A DNA stretch of 20,885 nt, from assembly GCA_040383485.1 (NCBI GenBank), contig JBEIDK010000044.1:1-20885 (forward strand), given 5' to 3'. Below, one piece after another: positions 1 to 8,229 of the stretch. Origin of the DNA: JBEIDK01 sp040383485. Its GTDB lineage: Bacteria > Bacteroidota > Bacteroidia > UBA4408. Both the position numbers and the translations under genes were made by a program. The notes under the pieces are model-generated. The model ran no database searches and was not told where the DNA came from. It saw nothing but the letters and a program-made list of their open reading frames with translations. The first letter of the stretch is position 1, and the number at the start of each line of letters is the position of its first letter.

Positions 1-852
1 GGAGATTTATTAGATGATTTAGTAAAATCATTTGATAAGGAACAAGACACTGAAATGCTTGACGATTTGCCTCGTATTGCTATTATTGGTCGTCCTAATG
101 TTGGAAAATCTTCTTTTACAAATGCATTGCTAGGCAAAGAACGTAACATTGTAACACCATTAGCAGGCACAACAAGAGATTCTATTCACACTCGCTATCA
201 AGGGTATGGTTTTGATTTTTGGTTGGTGGATACTGCAGGTGTTCGTAAAAAATCTAAAGTACATGAAGACTTAGAGTTTTATACGGTTATGCGTAGTGTT
301 AAAACAATTGAAAAATCTGATGTATGTATCATCATGATTGATGCAAAAGATGGTATTGAAAGTCAAGATTTGAATTTGTTTCACCTAGCAGAAAAAAACA
401 GAAAAGGAATTGTGATTGTTGTAAATAAATGGGATTTGGTTGAAAAAGATACCAATACTTCTAAACAGTTTGAAGAACAAATTTATCAAAAGATTGCCCC
501 ATTCAAGGACATTCCAATTATATTCACTTCAGTAATCAACAAGCAAAGAATTTTTCAAGCATTAGAAGCAGCTATTAATGTTTATAAAGAAAGAAGTAAA
601 AGAATAACAACTTCAGTACTTAATGAAACCATGCTGCCATTAATTGAAAATTACCCTCCACCAGCTTTGAAAGGTAAGTATGTAAAAATTAAATTTGTTA
701 CTCAATTGCCAACAGCAACTCCTTCATTTGCATTTTTTTGCAATTTACCTCAATATGTAAAGGATCCTTATAAACGTTTTTTAGAAAATAAAATAAGAGA
801 AAAATTTGGCTTTCATGGTGTACCAATTTCTATATTTATGCGTCAGAAATAA
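1..852 (+). CDS. der: Ribosome-assembly GTPase Der (EngA), 5'-truncated by window edge
   Basis: Der is a tandem-GTPase protein that acts in the cytoplasm on maturation of the 50S ribosomal subunit. The reading frame is open from base 1, so the gene enters from the left; the ATG at 55 is internal. The first codons encode GDLLDDLVKSF, typical of the linker after the first GTPase domain. The second G domain is complete: GRPNVGKS (88-111, P-loop), AGTTRDS (switch I), DTAG (229-240) and NKWD (424-435). The C-terminal KH-like domain follows, with YPPPALKGKYVKIKFVTQ and a final GFHGVPISIF. About 150 residues, the first G domain, should lie outside the window. A membrane-protein gene starts 5 bases after the stop, suggesting cotranscription. 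The double-domain linker and KH-like tail distinguish it from Era and other small GTPases. Confidence 0.96.
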   Translation, partial: GDLLDDLVKSFDKEQDTEMLDDLPRIAIIGRPNVGKSSFTNALLGKERNIVTPLAGTTRDSIHTRYQGYGFDFWLVDTAGVRKKSKVHEDLEFYTVMRSVKTIEKSDVCIIMIDAKDGIESQDLNLFHLAEKNRKGIVIVVNKWDLVEKDTNTSKQFEEQIYQKIAPFKDIPIIFTSVINKQRIFQALEAAINVYKERSKRITTSVLNETMLPLIENYPPPALKGKYVKIKFVTQLPTATPSFAFFCNLPQYVKDPYKRFLENKIREKFGFHGVPISIFMRQK

Positions 853-857
853 ATGAA

Positions 858-1358
858 ATGATACTTCTAACTTTAATAATTATTGTTATTTTGTTATTTA
901 TTAACTATCTCCCGGTATGGTTATTAATTTCATCAAATAGGTATAATTATATACAAGGAATAATATTCGGGATTTTATTTATAGGCATTTGGGGTTATAA
1001 AGTTTATGTAGAAATTGAACTTCAAGACGCAAAAAAAATGGATTTAAAGGAAGCTGTATATAAATCTACTCATCGTTCAAAAGCCCGTGTAAGGTCCTAC
1101 TATCATGAAATTTGGGACTTTGTAAATTTTGATGAAAAAAAGTACCAAACTGAATTAGAGAAAAAAAGTGAATTAAGTGCCATACTTTTACGAGTGCTTA
1201 CTGTTGAATCATTTATTCTTCTTTACCTAGCTTATAGAGGAAAGAAGTCAATAAAAAAACAAGCCGAATTCTATTCTAAAAACATCATGAAGTATTCTGT
1301 TTTTCTAATACTTTGCTGCATCATAGAGTTTCTAAACTATAATTTTCTGGCGCTATAA
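858..1358 (+). CDS. Small integral membrane protein of unknown function
   Basis: I do not recognise the family. The 166-aa product has four hydrophobic stretches: residues 2-24, 32-51, 107-125 and 146-164. Between the second and third is a charged loop (about 54-104) rich in Lys, Arg and Glu with several Tyr. There is no cleavable signal peptide, because the first segment starts at residue 2 and is followed by another membrane segment, so it is probably an inner-membrane protein. No catalytic motif is visible. The ATG at 858 is 5 bases after the der stop; the ATG at 853 is closed by a stop after two codons. miaA starts 20 bases downstream. Its place between two translation-related genes suggests cotranscription but does not give a function. 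Confidence 0.8.
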   Translation: MILLTLIIIVILLFINYLPVWLLISSNRYNYIQGIIFGILFIGIWGYKVYVEIELQDAKKMDLKEAVYKSTHRSKARVRSYYHEIWDFVNFDEKKYQTELEKKSELSAILLRVLTVESFILLYLAYRGKKSIKKQAEFYSKNIMKYSVFLILCCIIEFLNYNFLAL

Positions 1359-1378
1359 GTTACACCTAAGTTTAAGAA

Positions 1379-2293
1379 ATGATACTCATTGTAATTGTTG
1401 GTCCTACAGGAGTAGGCAAAACTAAAGTAGCATTAGATTTAGCCAAAAAACTAAATTGTAATATTATAAATGCTGATTCAAGGCAATTATATAAGGAAAT
1501 TACCATTGGTACCGCTAAGCCCAATAATAAGGAACTCTCTGAAGTACAGCATTACTTTGTTAATTCTCAATCTATTCATGATTTATTTACCACTGGTGAT
1601 TTTGAAAAGCAAGCAATTGAAATTATTAATGAGCAAATTGCCAATGGTCAAAAATATATAATTGTTAGCGGGGGCACTGGTATGTATATTAATGCCTTGT
1701 TAAATGGGTTAGATGAACTACCTGATGGCGATGAAAATATTAGGAATGAGCTTAAAAGTGATTATGAAAAATTTGGAATTGAAGTTCTGCTAAAAAAACT
1801 ATTTGAATTAGACGAAATTACATTTTCAACTATTGCAAAAGATAATCCTCAAAGGATAATGCGTGCAATAGAAGTTTGCTTAATCTCGGGTAAAAAATAT
1901 TCTGACTTTTTGAACAAAAAATTAGCGAACCGAAAATTTACATCAATTAAAATTGCACTCAATTTAGAACGCGATAAACTCTATTCTCAAATTAATAGGA
2001 GGGTAGACAACATGTTGTTAAATGGATTAGAAAATGAAGCCAAGGAAGTTTATTTATACAGAAATCTTTATGCATTGAAAACTGTTGGCTACAATGAGTT
2101 GTTCGATTTTTTAGATGGCAAAATATCAAAAGAAAATGCAGTAGAGTTAATTAAGCAACATACACGAAACTATGCTAAAAGACAAATAACTTGGTTTAAA
2201 AAAGACCATGAATTTACATGGTTTAGTCCGAATGACCTTGAACAAATTTATAATTTTATTGAAGGTAAAATTCAAGATGAAAAAAGAACTTAA
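1379..2293 (+). CDS. miaA: tRNA dimethylallyltransferase MiaA
   Basis: MiaA transfers a dimethylallyl group from DMAPP to N6 of A37 in tRNAs that read UNN codons, the first step toward ms2i6A. The 304-aa length is normal for the family. Visible motifs are the P-loop GPTGVGKT (residues 8-15), the substrate-binding DSRQLY (from D33) with GTAKP (44-48), the conserved SGGTGMYINAL near residue 100, and TRNYAKRQITWF (262-273), the C-terminal tRNA-contact region. The ATG at 1379 puts the P-loop eight residues from the N-terminus, as expected. It is 20 bases behind the membrane-protein gene and in the same direction. A 17-codon frame (2279-2329) overlaps its 3' end and is treated separately under rejected observations. 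Confidence 0.96.
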   Translation: MILIVIVGPTGVGKTKVALDLAKKLNCNIINADSRQLYKEITIGTAKPNNKELSEVQHYFVNSQSIHDLFTTGDFEKQAIEIINEQIANGQKYIIVSGGTGMYINALLNGLDELPDGDENIRNELKSDYEKFGIEVLLKKLFELDEITFSTIAKDNPQRIMRAIEVCLISGKKYSDFLNKKLANRKFTSIKIALNLERDKLYSQINRRVDNMLLNGLENEAKEVYLYRNLYALKTVGYNELFDFLDGKISKENAVELIKQHTRNYAKRQITWFKKDHEFTWFSPNDLEQIYNFIEGKIQDEKRT

Positions 2294-2342
2294 TATACAG
2301 GAACAATTTGATTTTAAATACCATTAATGATATTATTGTAAA

Positions 2343-3473
2343 ATGTCAGAAACAGATGTAGTAATTATTGGTCCTGCATTTCCACTTCGTGGAGGAATAG
2401 CAAATTTAAATGAAGCATTGTCACTTAGTTTAAATAAAAATAATATCTCCAACATTATTTTTTCTTTCTCATTACAATATCCTAATATTTTATTTCCTGG
2501 TAAAACTCAATTCGATGAAAATGGTAAAATACCAGAAGGTTTAAACGTAAATACTTGCATCAATTCAATCAACCCTTTTAATTGGTTTTGGGTAGCATAT
2601 AAAATAATAAAACTAAACCCCAAAAAGTTAGTGGTTAGGTATTGGCTACCTTTTATGGCTCCATGTTTGGGAACCATTTGCAGGTTAATAAGAACATTTT
2701 CAAAAATTGAAATTATTGCAATTACAGACAATATTATTCCTCATGAAAAGCGTTTTGGCGATACTTTTCTGACAAGTTATTTTGTAAAAAGTTGCGATGC
2801 ATTCATTACAATGAGCAAGACTGTACTAAATGAATTAGAAATTTTTACTGCTTCAAAAAGGAAAATGTTTATACCACATCCCATCTATAATATTTTCGGC
2901 AATAAAATACCGATGCTTGAAGCAAGAAATAATCTTCAATTAGAAATGAAAGACAAAGTTATTTTGTTCTTTGGTTTTATAAGAAAATACAAAGGTTTGG
3001 AGCTTTTGCTAAAAGCAATGACAAATTCTCAAATAAGATCCTTGAATATTAAATTAATTATTGCAGGAGAGTTTTATGAATTAGAAACAGAAACCTTAGA
3101 ATTTATAAATCAGAATAATTTAACTAGCAGCATAATTCTACACAATCATTTTATAGACAGCGATAAGGTTAAGAATTATTTCTGCGCAACGGATATAGTC
3201 GTTCAGCCATACATAACTGCAACACAAAGCGGAATTACGCAAATTGCATATCAATTTGATACTCCAATGCTCGTCACCAATGTTGGTGGTTTGTCAGAAA
3301 TAGTTGAACATAACAAAATTGGTTATGTAGTTGATGTAAATGAAGATGCAATTGCAAATAGCATTTTAGATTTCTACATCAATAACAGGAGGGAAGAGTT
3401 CAGCAAGAATGTTGCTATTGAAGCATCAAAATTTTCGTGGCAAAATTTAGTTGATGGTATTATGAAAATATAA
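2343..3473 (+). CDS. Glycosyltransferase, GT-B fold, family-4-like
   Basis: A 376-aa glycosyltransferase that probably adds a sugar from a nucleotide-sugar donor to a cell-surface glycan or lipid; donor and acceptor cannot be read from the sequence. The N-terminal half opens with a Rossmann strand and a glycine-rich acceptor-side loop (VVIIGPAFPLRGGIANLNEAL, written here in two parts: VVIIGPAFPLRGG then IANLNEAL). The C-terminal donor domain shows FFGFIRKYKGLELLLKAM, IIAGEFYE, then PYITATQSGITQIAYQFD followed by PMLVTNVGGLSEIV. The usual EX7E pair of GT4 enzymes is not conserved: Ala and Ile occupy its expected positions in the TQSGITQIAY segment. There is no signal peptide or membrane segment. 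The start is fixed by an in-frame stop at 2328. The gene lies 49 bases after miaA and ends at a bidirectional terminator. Confidence 0.9.
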   Translation: MSETDVVIIGPAFPLRGGIANLNEALSLSLNKNNISNIIFSFSLQYPNILFPGKTQFDENGKIPEGLNVNTCINSINPFNWFWVAYKIIKLNPKKLVVRYWLPFMAPCLGTICRLIRTFSKIEIIAITDNIIPHEKRFGDTFLTSYFVKSCDAFITMSKTVLNELEIFTASKRKMFIPHPIYNIFGNKIPMLEARNNLQLEMKDKVILFFGFIRKYKGLELLLKAMTNSQIRSLNIKLIIAGEFYELETETLEFINQNNLTSSIILHNHFIDSDKVKNYFCATDIVVQPYITATQSGITQIAYQFDTPMLVTNVGGLSEIVEHNKIGYVVDVNEDAIANSILDFYINNRREEFSKNVAIEASKFSWQNLVDGIMKI

Positions 3474-3476
3474 AAA

Positions 3477-3504
3477 GCCGCTTTTGAATTGAATCAAAAA
3501 CGGC
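3477..3504. terminator. Bidirectional terminator between the glycosyltransferase gene and rny
   Basis: The stem pairs gccg (3477-3480) with cggc (3501-3504) and ttttga (3482-3487) with tcaaaa (3494-3499), with one C-A mismatch between them and a six-base loop. A-rich sequence lies on the left and a short T run on the right, so it can serve both convergent genes. It starts 4 bases after the glycosyltransferase stop and ends 25 bases from the rny stop. Confidence 0.7.
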
Positions 3505-3529
3505 CTTTAAATAATTGAATTAAATAATA

Positions 3530-5134
3530 TTACTTAGCGTAGTTTACTGCTCTAGTTTCACGAATTACTGTTATTTTAATTTGACCTGGATAAGTCATTT
3601 CTGTTTGAATGCGTTGTGAAATATCAAATGACAATGCCTCTGCAGTTTTATCATCAACTCTTTCGCTTTCAACCAATACACGTAACTCACGACCCGCTTG
3701 TATGGCATAAGTTTTAGTAACGCCCGGATAGCTTAACGCCAATGCTTCTAAATCTTTTAATCGTTTAATATATGATTCAGCAATTTCGCGACGGGCACCA
3801 GGTCTTGCTCCTGAAATAGCATCACAAACTTGAACTATTGGAGAAATCATACTAGTCATCTCTATTTCATCGTGATGGGCGCCAATTGCATTTATCACTT
3901 CAGGATGTTCTTTATATTTTTCTGCTAACTGCATCCCTAAAATTGCGTGTGGTAATTCTGGGGCATCGTCAGGCACTTTGCCAATATCATGCAATAATCC
4001 TGCACGTTTTGCAAGTTTTACATTTAATCCTAACTCGGCAGCCATAGTTGCGCACAGATTGGCAACTTCTCTACTGTGTTGCAACAAGTTTTGTCCGTAA
4101 CTACTTCTGTATTTCATACGTCCAACCATCCTAATTAATTCTGGGTTTAATCCATGAATACCTAGGTCAATAGTTGTTCGTTTGCCAATTTCTACTATTT
4201 CATCTTCAATTTGCTTGCGTGTTTTCTCAACAACCTCTTCAATACGAGCTGGGTGTATTCGTCCATCAGTAACCAACTGATGCAACGCTAAACGAGCAAT
4301 TTCACGACGTACAGGGTCAAACCCAGAAAGGATAATTGCCTCAGGAGTATCGTCAACAATAAACTCAATACCTGTTGCCGCTTCTAATGCTCTTATATTT
4401 CTTCCTTCACGCCCAATAACGCGTCCTTTTACATCATCATTTTCAATATTGAAAACTGTAACAGAATTTTCAACGGCATGCTCAGTGGCAACGCGTTGTA
4501 TGGTTTGAATAACGATTTTCTTGGCTTCTTTGTTTGCTGTTAGCTTAGCCTCTTCCATGATGTCTTTAATATGACTCATTGCCATCGTTTTAGCTTCACC
4601 TTTTAGTGATTCTACTAACTGTGCTTTGGCATCTTCAGCTTTTAATCCTGAAATAGTTTCAAGCTGGCGAACTTGCTGTTGGTGGAATTTGTCAACTTCT
4701 GCTTGCTTTTTGTTCAGGTTCTCAATCTGAATTTGCATCGTTTGCTTTATTGAATCAGCTTCGGCTTGCTTTTTTTGAGCCTCTTCAATTTTTTGAGCTA
4801 AGGTGGTATCTTTTTGCTTTAGTTTATTTTCTTCAACCACTAACTTTTGCTGACGCTCTTGAAAGGCATTGTTTTTTTCGGCAAGTTGTTTTTCATGTTC
4901 AGTCTTTAGTTGAAGGAACTTTTCTTTGGCTTGCAAAAGCTTTTCTTGTTTCAGAATTTCGCCTTTACTTTCGGCATCTTTTAATTTAGCTTCTGCTTCT
5001 GCTTGCATTTGCAAGGCTTTTTGTTTGATTTTTTCAGCATCTGCTGCTGCTTGTTTTTTTAATAGTGATGATGCTACAAAGTAACCTATTGCAACCCCAA
5101 CTATAATAAAAACAATATATAATAAAATGTCCAT
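3530..5134 (-). CDS. rny: Ribonuclease Y
   Basis: RNase Y is a membrane-anchored endoribonuclease that starts mRNA decay and processing. The 534-aa protein has the full family layout: an N-terminal membrane anchor (about residues 4-25, LLYIVFIIVGVAIGYFVA), a long charged coiled coil rich in Lys, Glu and Gln (about 28-205), a KH domain with VKGRVIGREGRNIRALE (GREGRN near 241-246), and an HD domain with LLHDIGKVP (His-Asp near 380-381) and an upstream QHSREVA. The C-terminus is the usual RVINYAK-like tail (RAVNYAK). It is transcribed alone, convergent with the der-to-glycosyltransferase genes, and has its own candidate promoter upstream. The start ATG puts the anchor directly at the N-terminus. 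Confidence 0.96.
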   Translation of the reverse strand: MDILLYIVFIIVGVAIGYFVASSLLKKQAAADAEKIKQKALQMQAEAEAKLKDAESKGEILKQEKLLQAKEKFLQLKTEHEKQLAEKNNAFQERQQKLVVEENKLKQKDTTLAQKIEEAQKKQAEADSIKQTMQIQIENLNKKQAEVDKFHQQQVRQLETISGLKAEDAKAQLVESLKGEAKTMAMSHIKDIMEEAKLTANKEAKKIVIQTIQRVATEHAVENSVTVFNIENDDVKGRVIGREGRNIRALEAATGIEFIVDDTPEAIILSGFDPVRREIARLALHQLVTDGRIHPARIEEVVEKTRKQIEDEIVEIGKRTTIDLGIHGLNPELIRMVGRMKYRSSYGQNLLQHSREVANLCATMAAELGLNVKLAKRAGLLHDIGKVPDDAPELPHAILGMQLAEKYKEHPEVINAIGAHHDEIEMTSMISPIVQVCDAISGARPGARREIAESYIKRLKDLEALALSYPGVTKTYAIQAGRELRVLVESERVDDKTAEALSFDISQRIQTEMTYPGQIKITVIRETRAVNYAK

Positions 5135-5585
5135 AATTTGTAATTATTATGGCAAAAAAGTGCTTTGGGCTCGACAGACTTTATAAATCAAATGATATGA
5201 TTTATGTTAAGTTTTTACAATAGGATTAGTACTGTAAATAAATAATATATTGAGAGTATATAAAATCATTTTTTGTCTTGTCAAATACCTAAATCTTCAA
5301 TTTTTGCCTGATTCGTATTTCGATTTATTTATTTGTTGCGAATATATAAAAATTTTGGAAACTCAAAAAAGTCTATTTTACAAAAAGTTAAAACCTTGCC
5401 TATTTAGAAGAGTAAAACTGAATAAAAAAATTAACTTTTTATTATATCATGCTTTCTATCAATACTAACTGCTTTTTATTTAATACTTATTCATGTCTTA
5501 GCTCAGATTTTAAAATACTACTTTGATGTTATATTCAGCTAACTCCTAATGTATATTTTTACATTAAATTTATACATAATCAAAA
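5135..5585. other. Divergent intergenic region between rny and the 676-aa secreted-protein gene
   Basis: The 451 bp are very AT-rich. Apart from the rny promoter candidate I see no hairpin, RNA gene or convincing gene. A 72-codon frame beginning at a TTG (5250) has no recognisable features and is probably chance. For the rightward gene, TACTTTG at 5519-5525 is one base short of TAnnTTTG, and no matching TTG lies at the proper distance, so I assign no promoter there. Confidence 0.6.
5189..5220 (-). promoter_or_regulatory. Candidate Bacteroidota-type promoter for rny
   Basis: Read on the minus strand, a TTG (5220-5218) is followed after 20 bases by TATCATTTG (5197-5189). This is close to the Bacteroidota primary-sigma consensus, TTG, about 19-21 bases, TAnnTTTG, except for one extra base inside the -7 box. 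Transcription would begin near 5183, giving a leader of about 50 nt before rny. Assigned by eye only. Confidence 0.35.
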
Positions 5586-7616
5586 ATGAAACAAAATTAC
5601 TTTACACTTTTACTTTTTTTGTTTGGGTTTATGGCAAACTCACAACCAATCTTAAACTTTAAAAATACTTTTGGGGGTACGGGCATAGATGAAATTACTT
5701 TTACAACCTACAATAATCAAGGTAGTATATTTGTATTGGGTTTATTTTCAGATACTGTTGACTTTGACCCTAGCGCAACTGGCACTTTTAAGTTAGGTGC
5801 TGCCATTGGTCAAAAAGATTTATTTATTGCTTCATACTCAAATACTGGTGCTTTTGTTTGGGCTGTTCAAATAAAAAGTACTGTTGAAATTATTCCTAAA
5901 GAAATACATATTGATAATTGGGGGAGCATTGTATATTGCGGCTCATACAAAGGAACTGTTGACTTTGACCCATCGGCATCGGCATCGGTAAACAGAACTT
6001 CAAAAGGTGGTTACGATGCATTTATTGCGCGCATTAAAGCTAACGGAACTTACGATAACACTAACGGATATGCAACCTCTTTGGGTGGAACCTCTGATGA
6101 TATGGCTACTGGTTTTTCGATGGTTAACAATAACCAACAAATTTTCTTTGCTGGAACTTTTAGAGGTACAGTAGTTATTAATGGTTTTCAAGGTGCTACT
6201 GATACTTTGGTAGCTGGTAATGGAAAGGGAATTTTTATTCAGAAAATTAATGGTAATGGCGGCACTCCGCAATATACAGGTTCTATTATTGGTACTAATG
6301 CTATTACATGCGATAAGGTTTTTACAACCGATAAGCAACAAATATTTATTGCTGGAAAATTTAATACTACAGTTGACTTTGATATAGATGTAGCTCCTCC
6401 ATTTGGCAATGGTCCTGATACAGTAAATACATTTCTTAGTTCGGGAAGCTTTGCTACCAACACCTATTTAGTGTCATATTCTCATCCTGGTTTTGGTTTA
6501 AAGTATGCTAAAAATTTAGGTCCTAACATAAATATCAATGCCTTAGAGCCAGGAAAGTTTACCGGACTTAATTTTGCAAAATATAACCTACATGTGGCCG
6601 GCACATTTTCGGGTACTGTAGATTTTGACCCTAGTACAACTAGTACTGCAAACTTAACCTCTAATGGTGCTTTAGATGCATTTATTGCAAAATATGATTA
6701 CACAGGTAACTATATTTACGCAAAAAGTTTTGGCGGATTACTTGACGAAGTACCTGCTAATATTGCATTGGATGCAGATTCAAATATTTATATTACTGGT
6801 AATTTTTTGGGCAATAATGTAGATTTTGACCCTAATAATTTAAGTTCCTCAGTACTAAATTCTAATGGGGCAAAAGATGTTTTTTTTGCAAAATATTCAA
6901 ATAATGCCGACTTGTCTTTTGCTTATAATTTAGGAGCTGCTGCTGATGATGCAGGTATTACTATAGCTGCGCAAGAAAATAGAATATTATTAGGTGGTAA
7001 TTTTTCAAGTAATGCGGTAGATTTTGATTTTGAAATACCTACAAACACGGCCTCAAGCAATGGACTGAGTGATATTTTTATGGCTGAATATAAACTATGT
7101 TCGGGTTTAATTGATAATACTATGGATGTTCAAACTATTTATATCCAATCAAACTTTAATAGTACTAATGCAACATATAGATGGTTAGATTGCGGAAATG
7201 GGTATAGCTTAGTGCCGGGCTTTACAACTAATATCTATCAGCCTAGCAATGTTCAAGATTTAAATGCTGGGCCTTATGCTGTTGAAATTACTTATTTAGG
7301 TTGCATTGACACTACCTATTGTGTAAATAATGTAACTGTTGATTTAATTGAAAAAAGCAGTTCAATCAATATAAATTTATTTTTAAATTCAGATGCAAAA
7401 CAACTCACATTAGCAATTTCAAACACTAATTTTAATGTTCAAAAAATAAGTATTGTAAATACTTTAGGACAAGAAGTGAAGGTGCTTGAAGGTAAAATAA
7501 ATGAAGAATATTTTACAAAAACCTATGATGTTTCAGCAATAGAAAATGGTTTTTATTTTGTTAGATTAACAGGAGGAAAGAGTGAAATATATAAAAAAGT
7601 GCTTATTTTTAAATAG
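5586..7616 (+). CDS. Secreted repeat protein with T9SS sorting domain
   Basis: A 676-aa exported protein without a visible enzymatic motif. Residues 1-20 form a signal peptide (MKQNYFTLLLFLFGFMANSQ). The main body carries six V-D-F-D motifs near residues 58, 125, 262, 345, 412 and 477, most as VDFDP, each followed by a phrase like DAFIAKY or DIFMAEY and often preceded by G-F-GTV. This resembles SBBP-type beta-propeller repeats; the acidic DFD triplets might bind a cation, which is inference. Residues about 505-590 form an Ig-like region with four or more Cys. Residues about 600-676 are a type A T9SS sorting domain (KISIVNTLGQEV, then ENGFYFVRL and a final KKVLIFK). It is probably exported by T9SS and attached to the surface or released. 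It has 5' and 3' intergenic space of its own and no good terminator. Confidence 0.88.
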   Translation: MKQNYFTLLLFLFGFMANSQPILNFKNTFGGTGIDEITFTTYNNQGSIFVLGLFSDTVDFDPSATGTFKLGAAIGQKDLFIASYSNTGAFVWAVQIKSTVEIIPKEIHIDNWGSIVYCGSYKGTVDFDPSASASVNRTSKGGYDAFIARIKANGTYDNTNGYATSLGGTSDDMATGFSMVNNNQQIFFAGTFRGTVVINGFQGATDTLVAGNGKGIFIQKINGNGGTPQYTGSIIGTNAITCDKVFTTDKQQIFIAGKFNTTVDFDIDVAPPFGNGPDTVNTFLSSGSFATNTYLVSYSHPGFGLKYAKNLGPNININALEPGKFTGLNFAKYNLHVAGTFSGTVDFDPSTTSTANLTSNGALDAFIAKYDYTGNYIYAKSFGGLLDEVPANIALDADSNIYITGNFLGNNVDFDPNNLSSSVLNSNGAKDVFFAKYSNNADLSFAYNLGAAADDAGITIAAQENRILLGGNFSSNAVDFDFEIPTNTASSNGLSDIFMAEYKLCSGLIDNTMDVQTIYIQSNFNSTNATYRWLDCGNGYSLVPGFTTNIYQPSNVQDLNAGPYAVEITYLGCIDTTYCVNNVTVDLIEKSSSININLFLNSDAKQLTLAISNTNFNVQKISIVNTLGQEVKVLEGKINEEYFTKTYDVSAIENGFYFVRLTGGKSEIYKKVLIFK

Positions 7617-7657
7617 TGATTGTTTACTTTCGTAAATGATTTTCTTGAATAAAATAA

Positions 7658-7759
7658 AATAAAAAAAAGAAACTACTACTCTTAATTGCGCCTGTACTTG
7701 TTTTAAAAATAAATGCTCAAAGCAAATTATCGTTTACGCAATCGCCTAATAAAATATAA
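7658..7759 (+). pseudogene. Vestigial signal-peptide fragment of a lost secreted-protein gene
   Basis: One frame reads Asn, four Lys, then LLLLIAPVLVLKINAQ followed by SKLSFTQSPNKI and a TAA stop at 7757-7759. This is a textbook Bacteroidota signal peptide (basic n-region, hydrophobic core, NAQ cleavage end) plus 12 residues of mature chain. The expected ATG before the lysines is missing (AAT at 7658, with a stop just upstream at 7655), so the gene has lost both its start and nearly all of its body. It begins 41 bases after the 676-aa gene. The same frame shows nothing recognisable downstream. It could be a chance frame in AT-rich DNA, but the ordered n-, h- and c-regions argue against that. 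Confidence 0.45.
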
Positions 7760-8025
7760 GAAACCCATTAAGAAAAGTATAGAGAATGCTAATTGATTTA
7801 TTCGAAGCAAATGTTTCCTGATAAAAGATTTAGACTAGGATTTCAATCGCTAGTAGTGATTATAAGTATTAGTAACTGTTCAGATTAATTAGGCAACCAA
7901 TATTATCTTTTTTCCAAACTGAATAATTATTTGTATTTGATAATTATATAATGTTATTTTTGATAAAAATAGTTAAAGAACAAAAGCATGTAAAAATTAA
8001 ATTTTAAAAATATAGCGTTTAGCAG

Positions 8026-8140
8026 TACCTGTGGAATCCTAGGAAAATTCGAAATAGTAGTGTAGAACCATCAATAATGCCCGCGCATGGCGCGGGTGCT
8101 TAATATGGTTCTACAGGCTCTCCTAGGTGCCTCACAGGTA
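8026..8140. repeat. 115-nt nested inverted repeat, possible structured RNA or MITE-like element
   Basis: Four nested stems share one axis. tacctgtg (8026-8033) pairs with cacaggta (8133-8140). cctagga (8038-8044) pairs with tcctagg (8121-8127). tgtagaaccat (8061-8071) pairs with atggttctaca (8105-8115). cccgcgc (8080-8086) pairs with gcgcggg (8090-8096) around a three-base loop. Internal loops separate them, so the whole could fold as a long rod. The GC-rich apex stands out in AT-rich DNA. A terminator-like stem starts 5 bases after its end, which fits an independently ended small RNA. The matching ends, both bounded by TA, also fit a non-autonomous mobile element. No rRNA, tRNA, SRP or tmRNA signature is seen. 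Confidence 0.7.
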
Positions 8141-8145
8141 ATATT

Positions 8146-8164
8146 AAAGCTCCGCGCTTTTTTT
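8146..8164 (+). terminator. Terminator-like stem after the nested hairpin
   Basis: aaagc (8146-8150) pairs with gcttt (8156-8160) around tccgc, and seven T follow from 8158. The stem is short (5 bp). It is placed to end a transcript carrying the 8026-8140 hairpin, or read-through from the 676-aa gene. Confidence 0.45.
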
Positions 8165-8229
8165 ATTTCCGTTTATGAAACAAAACATCCAAACATCTAA
8201 ATATATTTTCCCCTCACACCCAGCAGTCA

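Noticed and set aside
2279..2329. Seventeen-codon frame (MKKELNIQEQFDFKYH and stop) overlapping the miaA 3' end
   Set aside because: It has a plausible start but ends at once and is not in frame with the glycosyltransferase. It could be the relic of another gene, but nothing downstream supports it.
5250..5468. 72-codon frame in the rny upstream region
   Set aside because: TTG start, composition typical of AT-rich non-coding DNA, no signal peptide, domain or ribosome-binding context.
7840..7862. aatcgctagtag resembles a conserved 16S rRNA stretch
   Set aside because: Only about 11 bases agree and the flanks do not match rRNA, so it is chance.
7811..7888. 25-codon frame MFPDKRFRLGFQSLVVII... 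with a possible ISNC lipobox
   Set aside because: Too short, and the hydrophobic stretch is weak; it shows no link to the neighbouring signal-peptide relic.
8026..8140. Retron msr-msd or SRP RNA
   Set aside because: No reverse transcriptase gene is nearby, and the conserved SRP apical loop is absent.
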